Shown: positions 1-11,090, counted from the stretch's first letter. The stretch: 34,582 nt of DNA from Collybiopsis luxurians FD-317 M1 (GCA_000827265.1 KN834898.1:23090-57671), one strand, 5' to 3'. Numbers and translations are program-made. Notes: generated from the letters alone by a model not told the origin.

Positions 1-4
1 TTGA

Positions 5-1771
5 AAGGAGGAGAATGAATTCTTTTCAGAAAGAACTGCGAGACGTTTGGCATTGCAAAATGCCAGTGACACGCTGATGAGTGCGATAAATCCTCGAGAT
101 GAGGATATTCGCCTAGCGAAGCAGTACAAGGAGAGAATCCATGGAGATGTGGGAGGCTCATGGGTACTAAGAGCCCAGATGGAACCAGTGACAGATGAGC
201 CGGAAGTTGCTATGACCACAGGGGATCCTCATACAAGTCTCGAAACCCAAACCAAGCAGGAGATTTTCTCTCCCAGAGCAGAACATTTGCAAGCTGGAAG
301 CTCAAAAGTACATATTGGAGGTGAAATTCCTCTCGATGCAGCTCTACAATTGGAAAGATGGGCTGCCCAAGACAAGTATGCTGTATCAATGACTTGTTTT
401 GCTAACGAATCTCACCCTGTGGGTCAATATCCCGAACAAACAGTGACAGAGCCCGATTTGGGACACTCATTATGGCCGAATCACTTGGGATTCAGGACTG
501 ACGGTCTGACATATCATAGAAGAGAAACACCCGAAGCTTTCCATGAGAATAATTGGTTGGAAGGACCGGGTTGGAATGCAAGGGGTTTGGTGAATTCCCC
601 AAATACCACTGGACTGGGAATTCCTTTCTCGTCTCAATATTCAGATCCTGGAAACACGGCCCGAGTCAGTGAACAGCAAAACCAATGGGAGACATCGGGA
701 CCAGGTCAGGTAAAATGGTGGAATATGGCATATGCCCCACCCTCAGGGGAAAGAAACGAATTCGAGAATGAAGGATTTAACTTCGTGAGAAGTCGAGATG
801 ACTGGGATCTCTCATTTTCTGAAGACCAGCTTCGCCCTTCAGCTCTTGAGACTCATCACCCAATGCCCCCACTAGAGAAAAAGGAATTCACCCCCCTACG
901 AAACATAAAGGGTAGAGGGAAAGTGGTTAATCCTTTCGCTAGGGAATTGAGTTGCCAGACTTCCGAACCACCGAGAATCACAGAAGTCCCCCCTCAACAG
1001 CCTGCAGTTCAACAAACAGTGCATGTCCCACCACCAGTAGTTGTGGAAACCGTTCCGCAGGCCACAGGATTCACTCCACCTGTATTTACAGCTGCTCCTA
1101 GGCAATACGTCCATCCAACTGGCAAAAATTTCGACTCGATACCTGCAATTCCACATAGAACACCTGGACGAGTAACGAATGATTATTACCCTATTGTCTC
1201 GATGCATCAGGAATCTGCGAGAGTTCCAGCTGAACAATATTGGAGATTGGGGACTCGAGAATATAGACCCTATGTAGTGGAGCCGATGTATGACTACTTG
1301 AATTGTGCCAGTACCTACAGAGGGTATGGAGTAGCAGGAGCTCCAGGAGGACCCCCATATGGAGGAGTCATGCAGATGGGAGGAATTAGTGATGGAAATT
1401 TGGAAAGAGAAAGAGGTAGTAGAAATGGCAGTTTTAGAGGGGGATCTGGAGGTGGTGGACCAGGGGGACCAGGGGGACCAGGAGGACCAGGTAGCCCAGG
1501 AGGACCACCCGACAATCCTGACGATTGGGGTTCGAATCATGACGCATATTGGCACCTGGCAAATGGATGGGTAGCTGTACGAGGCCCCAGAGGCGAGAGA
1601 GGAGAACCAGGTCCTGCAGGATGAGATGCGAGTCAGATTCCAGAATTCGATCAGTGAAAAGATCGATTAAATAAGGAAGCAAAACTCGATGTCAAAAAAC
1701 CTGACCCTTTCGACAGTTCTGATAGCATCATGATTGTTGAACAACTGTTTCCTGATATTCTCAAGACATAA
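5..1771 (+). pseudogene. Gag-like retroelement relic with collagen-like tail
   Basis: The frame is open from just after a TGA at 2-4 and has no clear ATG, so its 5' end is probably missing. It reads about 525 residues of hydrophilic, Pro/Gln-rich sequence. The tail is Gly/Pro-rich (about residues 440-525), with runs of GGP followed by RGPRGERGEPGPAG. The frame then continues past TGA at 1622-1624 and TGA at 1655-1657 into KKPDPFD. That Pro-Asp-Pro-(F/Y)-Asp motif is one I know from the start of the capsid domain in fungal Ty3/gypsy Gag proteins. Such Gag proteins in mushrooms often have a collagen-like stretch before the capsid. Reading ends at TAA 1769-1771, where LTR-like sequence begins, so capsid and pol are missing. 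I infer an internally deleted Gag relic. A collagen-like host protein is the alternative. Confidence 0.55.
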
Positions 1772-1855
1772 GATAGTTTGAATAATGATTACTGAGCATT
1801 ACTCATAGCACCTGATAATTTGGATAGTGCTTATTGAGCATTCTCACAAGTTCAG
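1772..1855 (+). repeat. Two 42-bp imperfect tandem repeats
   Basis: Two adjacent units start at 1772 (GATAGTTTGAATAATG) and 1814 (GATAATTTGGATAGTG), and both contain TGAGCATT. They lie about 110-190 bases upstream of the TATA-like box. That is where LTR U3 regions often carry duplicated enhancer units. Confidence 0.55.
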
Positions 1856-1965
1856 CTTGGCACATTTATTCTGCTGAATGAGCAAGAGAAACCAATTCAG
1901 TTGTTTCACACAGATATTGACCAACGGCAATATTTTCATTGTACCATTGTCTCGAGCCTGAACAG

Positions 1966-1973
1966 TATAAAAG
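1966..1973 (+). promoter_or_regulatory. TATA-like box
   Basis: TATAAAAG stands downstream of the tandem repeats and upstream of a purine-rich stretch without long frames. This is consistent with an LTR promoter. It is judged by sequence only. Confidence 0.35.
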
Positions 1974-2433
1974 AGAGATAGAATATGCATAGAAAGACAA
2001 GCACTGGTTGCCCCAAGACTGCCCTAAGCTATCAGCTAAAGTGGTTAAGGTGCAACTGTGTGTTTCTAGAAGAAGTCTTTAGTAAAGACTGTAGAAAGAA
2101 AGAAAGAATAAGAAAGAAAGAACAGAACAGTACAGACAGAAAGAGACTTGCACTAGAAAAACAGAAAGCTTCAGTTTAAGTCAGTTCAGAAAGTATAGTC
2201 CAGTTCAGAAGTTTCAAAGTAAAGAAGTTAGAAAGTTGCATTATGCCCGAGTTTTACAGAACTCAAGAAGCAAAATCTCTTAACCTTTTTATTATTTGCA
2301 ATCTATGTAATTGTATATTGAATTCTACTTTTGAAGACCCCCTTGGACTTGAGTGCTTGACATAAATTTGTGTTGGTGTTGGTGTGCGTGTTTATTCCAC
2401 ATTCACATTTGCACTTAGCCCATAGTCAGCATA

Positions 2434-3498
2434 TCACTGAGCAGTGGAAGCAACTGCTGTGGCACCAGTCAAAGAGGCCATAGTCATGGGAATAGCTGTG
2501 ACCGTAGAAGAACCTTCAACAGGCAAAGGAGGCGGAACATTAGATTGGTAGGGAGGACTGGTGTGAGCGCTACGCACAAAGACAGGTTGTGACAGGGAAA
2601 CCAGGGATGGGGGAGTAGATGAGAAAAGAGTAGGTTGATTGGAGAGAGATGCAATAGAAGACCAGGGAAGAGAATCACTGACAAGGCTGGTGGTTAGAGC
2701 ACTAATAAGGCAAAACTCAACATAACAGTCAACTGGAAAAATGTGACAACTCACTGAGAAATACATTGAGCAATTGGAACTTCTCTGCAGGTAGATAAAC
2801 AATGAACAGCATCCTCAACAAAAGGGTAATCCGCTAAAATAGCATTCTTTGCATTAGCCACTTTGGCCATTGTTCCGGAAGCAAGGGAAGCAAAACTTTG
2901 AATAGTTTGGCCTGTTTCAAATGAGGGACAGGAAGAAGAATTTCCTTTAATAGAGGTGCCGATACGAAACAAGATTTCAGACATAGATTTGAGTAAGGGA
3001 GAAATAACTGAAATGTCAGAAGCGAGAAGGACCTCAATAATGTTGGCAAGCTGAGGGACCAAAGAACTCAGTCAGTTGAGTTCGACTTTGGCTTCCCAGT
3101 AGCAATGGGCAAGAAAACTGTACTGGCTTAGGGCTCTAACTAGAAATAAAAAGAGGTGGAAACAGAATAAATAAGGAGGATCAAAAGAAATAGATAAAAA
3201 GAATACATACCCAGCCTTGGGTTGAATGTGGCCTGTAGAGAACCACTTCCCAACAGAGGGACTGATGTTCCAGTAGGAGCTGGGGATGACAGGAGAGTTG
3301 CTGGGAACGAGGGATGAATGCCGAGTGAACTGGAATTGGGTGGATAGGAGGATTGCACAGATGAACTGAAAAACAATAAATAATCAGAAAATGTGTCGAG
3401 TAAAGCAAAAGAAGGGGATGCACCTGTTATCTGAGTTACAAGTGAAGATGACACTTCAAGAGCCATGCTTCCCATGGTCATCTGAGCCTCCACTTTCA
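2434..3498 (-). pseudogene. Unrecognised Ser/Pro/Ala-rich spliced gene, one internal TGA
   Basis: Three minus-strand exons join in phase: 3498-3211, 3139-2755 and 2701-2434. The introns are 3140-3210 (71 nt, GTATGT...CTAG) and 2702-2754 (53 nt, GTGAGT...TTAG). A further acceptor (TTGCAG) lies just upstream of 3498, so there is probably at least one more 5' exon that I could not place. The product is low-complexity at both ends. The middle exon is helical-looking and contains LVPQLANIIEVLLASD. The frame is broken once, by TGA at 3072-3074, where an arginine codon would restore a natural reading. The last exon ends in ASTAQ and TGA. I do not recognise the family, and nothing nearby suggests a role. 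It may be an old accessory gene of a mobile element. Confidence 0.45.
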
Positions 3499-3511
3499 CT
3501 GCAATTGATGC

Positions 3512-4141
3512 GATTGGATGAGAGAGAAAATTGAGAAGACTCAGGAGACATGAAAGCATATGATAAGTAGAGTTGAGAGTAGGCAAATAAAGCAAAGATG
3601 AGGTTGGAAAGAGGGGAATGGAATTGACAAGGCAAAAATTTGGTGGATTTTATACAAAAAAATGGGCCGATGAGGGAACAGATGAGACCAGGTGAATCTG
3701 GTGACATTGCTACAGTACGACAATGGAAATGACTCGCTGAGAGGAACAAAGAACAAGAGGGTCAGTGGCGGGAGCAGTGGACAAAGGGATCAAGGAGACA
3801 AGAGGGACAGAAACACACAGGATTGATTAGTGCCGATAGACACTGTCAGTGTTTAATTCAAACTCCTAGTTTCACATCAAATTTGTACCTTAGAACATCT
3901 TCGGTTGTGAAATAAGAAAAGGAAAAATGCAAGAAAATACAAGCCATCATGATGGGGATGAAAGAAATATAAGGGTGCCACAGCAGGAGCGAAAGCAACT
4001 ACAGGTGCACTTCGAAGGATGATTTGCACCTTTGATATAATAAGGGAGGCACAATGTGGAACAAAAAGAGAACAACAGCAGAGCTGGAAAAGTAAAATGA
4101 TGGGACGGAGAGGCATGACAAAGCAAGGGGGGAATCTGACC
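3512..4141. other. No convincing gene
   Basis: Both strands carry only short frames rich in Phe, Leu and Ser, typical of T-rich non-coding DNA. It may include the undetermined 5' exon and promoter of the minus-strand gene that begins near 3498. The end (4142-4156) is purine-rich and belongs to the LTR candidate that follows. Confidence 0.4.
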
Positions 4142-4156
4142 TGAAAGAGGGGGTAA

Positions 4157-4628
4157 TGTTAGAACCCATACTAATTTTTCATTTCTTTCTTTCGACTCTT
4201 TCTGTTTCAGTTCATATTATATCAGATTAGCATATAAGCGGCTGGGATTCCTCGGGAACCCCAGCTCATATATTTTGTCATAACTACCATCTGCAATCTA
4301 TACATCTTGTTCTTTTTATTCTCTTTTGCCTTCCTCGAAGTTGTCATAGACAATTTCATCTCTGAATCTTTTTCTACTGTAGACACTACCAATAATAAAC
4401 CCATAAGTCTACTAACAACTAGTTGTACTCAACATAGAGTATACAACTGAACAATCAACTGCCTACATCAACTATATAAGCTTAACAACTTATTAACTGG
4501 CAATCTTAAGAATTATCAACTACTCATAGCATCTAAGAAATACCATTGTCTTCCTAATACGACACCCACAACACTGACTTACACCAACTATCTAAGTTTC
4601 CTAAATAGATTCCAGTTGGGTCATAACA
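4157..4628 (+). repeat. Candidate solo or 3' LTR (472 bp)
   Basis: The stretch opens with TGTTAGAACCC and closes with GGGTCATAACA, so both ends fit TGTTA...TAACA. It is preceded by a polypurine-like tract at 4142-4156 (GAAAGAGGGGG). A TATATAAG box lies near 4473. These are the usual marks of a 3' LTR. The flanking 5-mers (GGTAA and CCTAT) do not match, no primer-binding site follows, and no pol sequence precedes it, so it would be a solo or orphan LTR. The alternative is an AT-rich intergenic stretch with chance ends. Confidence 0.4.
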
Positions 4629-4879
4629 CCTATATGTTTCAAGTAAGTTATTAAAGACTCCGCTTCATTGCTCATTATATATAAATATATGTTTATTCTT
4701 TTCAAAAAAGGCAACGGAACAGAAATTGAATGATTGTTTCAATATAACAACTGTGAACTTCAATTGTTCCGCAAGGTCCTTCAGAGGCTGGATAGTATGG
4801 AGTTCATTTACACCGCTGTCCTATGCTGCTGAAAAGATGAAGTTGCAATTGGCCGAAAGAGCTTCTACAGTACAAGCTC

Positions 4880-5790
4880 CAAAGGGTAGGCCAAGTGAGA
4901 TCAATCACCTCCTTCTCCTTACTGTTAGAGGAGAGTGACTTGGAAGCAGAAAATGTGGAGGAGGAGGATGAGGAGGAGATAGAGGATGTAAAATCAGGGT
5001 CAGATAGTTGCAATTGCTTGGCTGGTGTGGTAGGAATCCACTTGCTAGATGCTTTGCACTTCAGGGTAAATTGAAGGGTGGATGACTCAGTCGTATATCT
5101 GATGAGTCATCACTGGGTAGGAGCTGTGGAGGAAGTAAGTGTGCTGGCTGGGCTAAGGGATCATTCAGCTAGTGTGATACATGTAAAGAGTTGTATAAAA
5201 ATAGGGTTGGGATTGTCAAGCCCAATGATTTCAGCCAGGTTTCAGGCCAACTTTCAAAGGGTCTTTCTGTCCTCTACAGATACTTACCACTCCACATACT
5301 TGGGCACCATATAGCTCTGCTCACTGTATGTCAACACATACTGTGGTTAGAGCTCATTCCCCACCACAAGAGTCAGTTCTGCAACTCTAATATGCACATG
5401 TGAGCATAAGCATTACAAAAAATGTCATATTGTACTTACAGAAATATGCAGTTTCCCAAACTTCATGGCCTTGTTGTGCTTCTCTCCAAGCCCAATACCC
5501 AGAGTGTGATGGATAGCACAATTGAAGGGGTTTGGACATGCTGCGAAAGCTTCAATATTACACAGTCAGAAGCATCCATCATAAATGACAGCCAGGATGA
5601 GACAAAGCAATGCTCTTCCTCTCTCTGGAGTCTGGTGCCTGATGGGAGGGTGTATAGCAGGGTGTTGGATGTATGAAATGGTGTGAGCCATAGGAGATTA
5701 TGCTTTTGTTTCTGACAGTTAAGTTCTTGACTCTTTTATATTGCTCCACTGGGTAGTGAGGCAAGTGCTTATTGGGACCCGGCCGCACAA
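4880..5790 (-). pseudogene. Unrecognised decayed minus-strand gene remnants
   Basis: Several minus-strand pieces look exonic. One near 5440-5570 ends in KAMKFGKLHIS and is followed by GTAAGT and a 54-nt intron. The next (about 5300-5385) reads AELTLVVGNEL, then TAA, then PQYVLTYSE, and stops at another GTAAGT. A third piece (4890-5060) is Ser-rich and acidic and contains EKEVIDLTWP. Intron borders and frame continuity suggest one old spliced gene. Stops and frame changes elsewhere show that it is dead. I do not recognise the family. Its internal stop is TAA, unlike the recognised relics of this window. Confidence 0.3.
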
Positions 5791-5973
5791 ATGCTAACTT
5801 GTTTTGGTGTCAATGTACAAGCATCAGCAAGCATTAGGCTTCCCTGAGTTTCATTCACCATTGCAGCGTTTGTGTTCAAAATCCCTACATAGATAAATAA
5901 ATCCAACGCCGGGTCCCTCTGAAGCTGTAGCACACTAGAAAGGAATATATTAGATGGAGGATCTCAGGTCCTA

Positions 5974-5998
5974 TGGTGCAGTTCACTTTAACACCACC
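5974..5998 (+). repeat. Left terminal inverted repeat
   Basis: It starts TGGTGCAGTTCAC after TA at 5972-5973 and matches the complement of 9152-9176 at 21 of 25 positions. The first 13 are perfect. Confidence 0.88.
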
Positions 5999-6214
5999 TC
6001 TATTTTGCGAAGCTATCTAGTCAGTCAGTTCAAGTTCAATATGGCTGTAAAGTTGTAGAAAGGCAGTTAACGATGATAAGAATCTAACCCCTAGAGAGTT
6101 TTCTCCCAATCAAAAATTTTGGTGCAGGTGAGTTCTCAAAGTCGCCGAGTTCACGTGATGGTTATTAATCCAATACAATTGTGTGGGACTATATACATAT
6201 ATGGAAACTGTGAC

Positions 6215-9026
6215 TCATGTTTGATCCAAGGCCTGCGCTAACCTCTCCGGAATTCGACGATGTGATTTGTATTTGACTGAGCTGAATTGTTTGACCTTCA
6301 ATAGAGCCTCTTTCGCATCCAAGTTTTCACTGTAAGCATCAATAAACCACCACATTCAGTGTTCCCACTTGCATATTGTCTCCACTGGCACAGATCAAAG
6401 TGCTTGTTGCATGTTGCTCTGTAAGGTTGAGAATGTATAATCACAATGTTCACAAAGCCAGCACTTTACTGCACCCCAGAAGTACTCAATGAAGTTCAAT
6501 TCACAGTGGTACTTCCGCAGCATAATGCATGTGTGTCCTGTAAAAGCAAATGAATGTGTGCTGGTTATGAGCTTTGTGACTGTCTCACCTGCTCCCTCAA
6601 TGATTTCTTGTACTCAGGATTTTTGCTCCATGAAGTCAGGCTGCAGCTGGATTATATGTCTCACACAACAATCAGTGGCATCTTCCTCACATCTCTTCTT
6701 GCAAATACCTGTGAGGTTATCTCACCATAAACCCTGCTCCTGCAATACAGCTTTCATACCTTTTGCCTGGTTTGCATACATCTCATGATCAGGTCCATAA
6801 ATCATGGACTGAATTACCTTCTGTCCATCATTTGTGAACCACCCTGCACACATTCGGGCCTGCTTCCCACCAGGTTTGAGGTTCATGGCACCGGCATGAA
6901 GAGCATCAGGTGCATAACTTGAGTGCCCCTGAGAGTTATCAACCAATAACACAGCAATATGACCTGGTCCATGAGCTTCGGCAAAAGCTTTAAAGAACTT
7001 CTCTCAACGCTGAATTGAAATCAGAATATGATTCAGTGAGATAAATGGTTGAACTGTCACCTGTTTTGCAAACAACTCGCCAGTCCACATCCCTTCATGA
7101 TTCTTCCCATATTTAAGTGTCACGCTGGCTTCCTCTAACCAGCCAACAGTTGAGCAGATGAAATCTGATTGATGGAGTCCTCTTCCAACACCCTTCTTTC
7201 TCAAGGGTTGCTTGCCATTCAAGACCCATGTATATTTAAGACCATCATGCACCTGAGCAACCATTTCATCATGTGCAACCAGAACAAGGTAACAGTCTCG
7301 AAAAAGCTTTTCTGGCATGATTCTTGTGGAAACATCTCCAATTTTGAATCAAATAAGGAAAGGGCAAATGGCAAGCATGGCAGGATTAAATCAAGTTTGG
7401 CAGTCAGAAACAACATTTGGACATTCATGTCCATCAAAGTACAGGCCTTTTTTATGACTTGTAAAGGTAAATCCTTCACAGAGCATTAAGTGACACATTG
7501 ATGATAAAGATAGACCAAGAGCACTGGCAGGTTTGACATGGAGACAAGGAAGAAGCTTCTCTTCAATAAATTTTTTGAGACCCTGCGGCATCTCGTTATG
7601 CTCAATTTCTCGACAATATGTTGTGGCATCCTCTGAAGCAAGTTCACCTCTCATCAGCTGTTCAAGCTTTCATGGATTTACTGCCCATTTATTTGAATGA
7701 AGGTATGTATAAATTGCTTCTTGAGCTGTAGGATCTGAAAGCAGAGAATTAATTTTTGAGTGTTGGCCTTGATTGGATTGAGGCAGAGATCAAGTATCAA
7801 TCCAGTCATGGATCCAGTGCCTCACAAGCCATGAGTCCCAATCTGTGGCAAACATTGCAGCTTTAGCTGCGACACATGAAGCATGCATCAGAGATGAGTC
7901 ATTTTCAATGATGGAATGAAGGGTAGACTGAATAGCGCATGTTTTCCTTGCCTCCAATCCTTCAGGACCCACATGTAACTGGGTCTTTGCAGACTTCAGA
8001 TGGTGAGTTATATCTTTAAAAGCAGATGGTAACTGATCTGGATTGAGTTTCCACTTCGTCAGTGGAGTACTCGGATTGGAGGGTAAAGCTGAGGTGGGTC
8101 TCTTTAAGCCTGGATGAAGGAGCATGGATGATGAATTTGGAAGCTGTATTGGAGCGTAATTGGCATCCTCATTTTCACTCTCTGAATCTGAGAAATCCAA
8201 GTCAGACAGATTGCCATCAAATACAAGCTCCTTCAAGTCTGAACTACCTGGGGCAGAGTTATCTGGTGGAGGGGCATGGTGGCCAATCAAAGTTTGCTTG
8301 ACCATTGACACAGTTTCACTACTCAAAGGTAAGTGATGAGCAGCAAAAGAGGTGACTGGATTGGGCAGTGTGATAGTGGCAGAAGTGCTGGAGATTCTTG
8401 GCTTTCTGTGAGCAAAGTTGTAATCAGAAGAACCAACTTGTTGAGCAGCAAGTTGCTTTGCCAATTCTCGGAGATGTAGGGGAGCTTCTGGCATCTGAAC
8501 AACAGGGAAAAGCAGTTTTGGTTGCTTCCTCACTATACCAAAATGATTCCGAAACTTTTCTGCCTCGTTACTGCAAAAAAGAGTTAATGAGCAAGTACAC
8601 ATTTTTTTGGTTCACTCACCTGTCTTGCAATTTTAAATGGGCATCAAATTTTTCATGTTCATGCTGCTTGTGCTCATTGAGAGTTCATGGAGCATGACCA
8701 GTTTTTTCCCCTTGGTAGAGACCCCTCAGCCTTTTTCCAGTCCTTTTGTGTCCATGCAGCTGTGAGTATCTCAAAAGCGTGTTTGTAAGCTTGTGTCTCA
8801 ATCCGAAGACATTGGTCAGATCAAGGCCAGCAAGCTCCTCTATCTCATCCTCACTCAAATCCTCTACTTCAGATTGGGCATCTAAATCATGATCAAGGAC
8901 AGGGTCATCGTGAGGTTCAGCAGCAGGTACAGGTAATTGTGAAAGAGACTTTTGAGCAGTATGACATCTCTCATGGGCCCGAGAAGCAGAGGCAGCATAT
9001 ACAGTGGCAGCCTTCTTCCTAGGCAT
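6215..9026 (-). pseudogene. DDE-superfamily transposase, decayed
   Basis: The gene starts at ATG 9024-9026 (MPRKKAATVYAAS) and ends at TGA 6215-6217. Three introns are readable: 8571-8619, 7010-7060 and 6538-6588. The N-terminal half is acidic and low-complexity. A helical DNA-binding-like part follows (SNKWAVNP, then TFTSHKKGLYFDGH). The catalytic core has Asp in VAHDEM, Asp in VDNSQGHS and Glu in HCELNFIE, a widely spaced DDE triad with the Cys-rich insertion KKRCEEDATDCC. I know this architecture from a large family of mushroom transposases. Ten internal stops are all TGA (8685, 7790, 7670, 7391, 7349, 7004, 6722, 6614, 6395, 6356). Several Cys and His residues sit where relatives have Arg, as in MCHLMLCEGF. 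It is a dead copy that keeps all three catalytic residues. Confidence 0.9.
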
Positions 9027-9151
9027 GAAATATAGAGCAAAAAAGTAGGATAGTCAAGGTGTAGATACAAAAACTGTGCTCGCCACCAAAAAATAAACTT
9101 TGCAATCCTCAGACTCGCCCCATCACGTGACTTTCACATGACTTAAGCGCC

Positions 9152-9176
9152 GGTGGTCTATAGGTGAACTGCACCA
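9152..9176 (-). repeat. Right terminal inverted repeat
   Basis: It ends GTGAACTGCACCA, followed by TA at 9177-9178, and is the inverted partner of 5974-5998. Confidence 0.88.
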
Positions 9177-9255
9177 TAGATGCCTCCATATTCCCATGTA
9201 CTTTTTCCATTCTTTTTTACTCAAGTTTGAAGGCCATTCTTGTTATTTCTCCTCT

Positions 9256-9383
9256 AATTTCAATACACCCTCACCTATGGACCACCCCATCTTCTCTCAT
9301 TTCCATACACCTACGGGTCATGACCACCACCATGTCCTCCCATTTCCATACATCCACAACTAGGTTTGTGCCCAGTCCACTCA
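9256..9383 (+). repeat. 42-43 bp minisatellite, three units
   Basis: Units start near 9256 (AATTTCAATACACC), 9298 (CATTTCCATACACC) and 9341 (CATTTCCATACATCC), with a GACCACC-like middle in the first two. The array begins about 80 bp outside the right end of the DNA transposon. The small open frame across it is a by-product of the repeat. Confidence 0.6.
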
Positions 9384-9666
9384 GCTATACCATTTTGTTT
9401 GTACCAGAATTATTTTTGTTACAATGTTAATTCTCAGACTGACTGGCCTGCTCCCAGTCTCAAATTGTAATGGTTCTCAATTCTCAAGTTGACAATTTCC
9501 CTTTGTGAGCCTCATGCATTTTGCACAATGGTGGTCCGACTTTCTGTGCTATTTATGTGTAAATCAACACTTTTTAACCATTCAAGCACAAAGGTCAGTT
9601 GAGAGAATGTGCTGAAGGCTCAATTCCATCCTCAGTTCCCTGTCCTATATGTCTTAGATATATTCC

Positions 9667-10822
9667 CAGGGGTGACTGACAAAGTAACTTGTCAGATTGA
9701 AACTCCACTAACTTGTCCTTACAAAAGTAACTTAAGTTACTTAAGTTACTTGCCACCAAAGTTACTTTGTCGGCGCAAAGTAACTTGTCAAGATAGCAGA
9801 CTTTGAATTTTGAAACTCTGCTAACTTGTTAACTTGTTGTCAATAGCGCAGCCGCATCAGCTGTGATTAAGGCAGACATCAGAGTTCCGCATAATGCTAA
9901 ATCCATGCGGCCCTTGCTCCGGACCCCAAGTCCAATGTAATCCTCCTTCATAGCTGCAATGGTATCATGTCAATTAATTAGAAAAATAAGCTCCGTAATT
10001 CCAGGCTTTTACAGCAGCAAGTGAAGCCCCAATCACAGAAATCATTGCACAGGTGATACAGTTAGAGCCTTGCATGATACAGAGCCCCTTCAAGATGTCT
10101 TGATATAGGATATAGCATTAGGGACAGTCAACCCAATACTACTGTAATACAGGCAATGCACCTTAAATACTGGATATGTGCTCTAATCCTTTCTGGAAAT
10201 TGGGGACTGCATTTTTAGAAAAGATGCCTCTCCTTCTGAACTCCCAATTGGCATTGTAACTGTAAGCATACTGCAGGCTCACAATAACAATAGCTCTGGG
10301 AAGGCTTTCACTCACTTACTGCCCCCGCACTCACTATGCTCATTTTTGAACATTACATTTCATTTAATTGCATTTTGTCTTTCTATTCAAGGCAACACAT
10401 TGGCATGTTAAGTAATTCCCGGGGTGTTCAAACTGCTTCAAATTGATTAAACTGGTAATCTCATTCAAATTCTGGATGGATAGTGATGTTGATGCTCTGT
10501 TGAGAAATTTCCTTATCCTGCGAGAGCTTAGTACTGTCCATGAGATCCCATTTGAATATAGTTACCATGTTCCATACAGCCAGATTTGACAATACTATAT
10601 TTGGTTTTCCTTACCTATTTCATTTGCTTCTGCCCATGTTGTCAGCTTACAGATAAACTATACCCACCACATCTGACCACCTCAGACCCTTGTCCACCAT
10701 CAACTGAGGTGAGTTGAACCATTCCTTGGTACATACTTATACTGATAGTAGCTGCATTGATATCCATATCTACTGAATTGAAAAAGTAACTTGACAAGTT
10801 ACTTTGCTTGTGGTCATCCCCA
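9667..10822. mobile_element. Candidate non-autonomous TIR element with palindromic end
   Basis: The left end reads CAGGGGTGAC, a short gap, then CAAAGTAACTTGTCA (to 9694). The right end, read inward on the other strand from 10822, gives CTGGGGATGAC, a short gap, then the same 15 bases CAAAGTAACTTGTCA (10792-10806). The left end continues into a palindrome-rich tract of AAGTAACTT and AAGTTACTT units up to about 9787. The interior has no gene I can read. The flanks TATATTC and CACATTC are only partly alike, so the target duplication is uncertain. A second copy of the left end lies at 24088. Confidence 0.5.
9680..9790 (+). repeat. AAGTTACTT palindromic repeat, copy A
   Basis: About 110 bp with alternating AAAGTAACTT and AAGTTACTT units around AAGTAACTTAAGTTACTT, so it can fold on itself. 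It aligns over most of its length with 24099-24195. Confidence 0.65.
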
Positions 10823-10908
10823 GGCACATTCAGTTTGACTAACTCCGCCTATTTTTTTTCAGATGTCTTACCGGCTCAACCTAGCTGTTTAACTGGGTTT
10901 GAACCACC

Positions 10909-11090
10909 AGGTACACTTCTGAATCTCATCTGTTTAACTCAGTTTAACTATCATAGAATTGTTCAGATTATTCAAGCTGAACCTAGGCTTTTAATGGGGT
11001 AGGTGCACTTCTGAATTCTATCTGTTTAATTCAGTTTAACCATCATAATCATTCAGAATATTCAATTTCAACCAATGCATTTGATGGGTT
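10909..11090 (+). repeat. Tandem duplication, unit about 92 bp
   Basis: Unit 1 starts at 10909 (AGGTACACTTCTGAAT) and unit 2 at 11001 (AGGTGCACTTCTGAAT). Both continue through TCTGTTTAA(C/T)TCAGTTTAAC and end in a (T/G)ATGGG motif. Copies have diverged by many substitutions and short gaps. The stretch between the element end at 10822 and the frames at 11150 holds nothing else that I can read. Confidence 0.6.

Larger units (their letters stand above)
1772..2430 (+). repeat. LTR-like block joined to the Gag relic
   Basis: This stretch has the layout of a retrotransposon LTR. Imperfect tandem repeats come first (1772-1855), then TATAAAAG at 1966-1973, then a purine-rich transcribed part with a GAAA microsatellite (about 2093-2128), and a T/G-rich end. 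No reading frame crosses it. The exact TG...CA borders and any target duplication could not be fixed, and no second copy lies in the window. It is therefore a candidate 3' LTR of the preceding Gag relic. Confidence 0.35.
5974..9176 (-). mobile_element. Complete but dead DNA transposon, TA target site, DDE transposase
   Basis: Terminal inverted repeats TGGTGCAGTTCAC (5974-5986) and its complement GTGAACTGCACCA (9164-9176) bound a 3203-bp unit. The match extends inward to about 25 bp with four mismatches. TA lies directly outside each end (5972-5973 and 9177-9178), as expected for a TA duplication of the Tc1/mariner/IS630 type. The unit holds a single minus-strand transposase relic that starts 138 bp inside the right end and stops about 240 bp before the left end, so the element is structurally whole. 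The transposase carries ten TGA stops, so it cannot be active as read. Confidence 0.88.

Noticed and set aside
896..1555. 219-codon minus-strand frame rich in Ser and Trp
   Set aside because: It is the complement of the Gag-like frame; the Trp-Ser runs mirror the Gly-Pro repeats.
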